A program made the translations under genes and the position numbers. The notes under the pieces are model-generated. The model ran no database searches and had not been told where the DNA came from. It saw only the letters and a list, made by a program, of their open reading frames with translations. This document shows, piece after piece, positions 32,727-32,923 of a stretch of 32,923 bases of DNA. Positions within the stretch are counted from its first letter, which is position 1. The number at the start of each line of letters is the position of its first letter. The stretch comes from Lysobacterales bacterium (GTDB lineage: Bacteria > Pseudomonadota > Gammaproteobacteria > Xanthomonadales > SZUA-36). The stretch is from NCBI GenBank assembly GCA_013042835.1, contig JABDPJ010000137.1:1-32923 (forward strand), written 5' to 3'.

Positions 32727-32923
32727 ATGGCTGCACGTCTTCAGTTCTTCGGCGCCGCCGGTGAGGTTACCGGTTCCTGCCACATGATCACGGTTGGCGG
32801 TCAACGATTGTTGCTGGATTGTGGCATGATCCAGGGCGGCCGCAAGGATGAGGCGCGCAACCGGAATCCATTTCCCTTTGATCCCGGGGCCATTGACGCC
32901 GTCATTCTTAGTCACGCCCACAT
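32727..32923 (+). CDS. Beta-CASP/metallo-beta-lactamase-fold RNase-like protein (3' end outside window)
   Basis: Only the first 65 codons are present. The start ATG has AAGGA 6 nt upstream. The segment Phe-Phe-Gly-Ala-Ala-Gly-Glu-Val-Thr-Gly-Ser and Leu-Leu-Leu-Asp-Cys-Gly-Met-Ile-Gln-Gly is typical of the MBL-fold RNA-processing exonuclease family (YSH1/CPSF-like). The window ends inside the start of the zinc motif, at Leu-Ser-His-Ala-His. It follows the SPFH gene by 39 bp on the same strand, likely in the same operon. Confidence 0.85.
   Translation, partial: MAARLQFFGAAGEVTGSCHMITVGGQRLLLDCGMIQGGRKDEARNRNPFPFDPGAIDAVILSHAH

Noticed and set aside
1-32923. CRISPR array, tRNA/rRNA genes, insertion sequences or attachment sites
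   Set aside because: No direct-repeat array with spacers, cloverleaf sequence, transposase or integrase motif was seen on either strand.

Overview
The window is bacterial chromosome carrying about 30 densely packed genes, with no tRNA, rRNA, CRISPR array, IS element or phage gene visible. Gene content suggests a Gram-negative proteobacterium, most likely a marine or sediment gammaproteobacterium of the Woeseia/Wenzhouxiangella kind. The grounds are a MetZ-type O-succinylhomoserine sulfhydrylase, ArfB, a lipid A-type acyltransferase, large secreted zinc peptidases, and a beta-propeller protein with a C-terminal domain I associate with those groups. This placement is inference. The AcpXL cluster is better known from Rhizobiales, so an alphaproteobacterium or recent transfer cannot be excluded from sequence alone.

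Layout. 1-3704: a truncated DASS-family anion transporter and a secreted HExxH metalloprotease, both on minus. 3939-5705: a secreted seven-repeat beta-propeller protein on plus. 5739-12659: a tight eight-gene minus-strand operon read from acpXL: ACP, FabZ-type dehydratase, KAS-like protein without catalytic residues, active KAS, ketoreductase, MDR-family dehydrogenase, LpxL-type acyltransferase, and a 4'-phosphopantetheinyl transferase at the 3' end. Its content and order match the rhizobial acpXL-fabZXL-fabF2XL-fabF1XL-adh2XL-lpxXL locus, which makes a very-long-chain (C26-C30) fatty acid and attaches it to lipid A. Here a ketoreductase and a carrier-protein-activating enzyme are added. This is the most interesting system in the window.

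12869-18052: hemerythrin, a beta-lactamase-fold serine hydrolase, metZ (minus), a thiamine-binding-family protein and pyruvate kinase. 18053-18513: a non-coding convergent gap with nested inverted repeats. 18514-20063: two divergent response regulators (NarL type and receiver-Hpt) without a kinase. 20094-23539: a TVP38/DedA-type membrane protein and a secreted M14 carboxypeptidase-like protein. 23843-24181: a remnant of a sulfide:quinone oxidoreductase-like flavoprotein. 24242-24655: arfB.

24842-29933 (minus): hoxFUYHW, a soluble NAD-reducing [NiFe] hydrogenase of the Cupriavidus type, with the HoxE-like domain fused into HoxF and its own maturation protease. Upstream lies a perfect FNR-type inverted repeat, suggesting oxygen-responsive control. 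30482-32923 (plus): NfeD/ClpP-class membrane protease, SPFH (stomatin-like) protein, and the start of a beta-CASP metallo-beta-lactamase nuclease.

Taken together the genes suggest a heterotroph that degrades protein outside the cytoplasm, can use or dispose of H2 through NAD, and may carry a very-long-chain acyl modification in its outer membrane.
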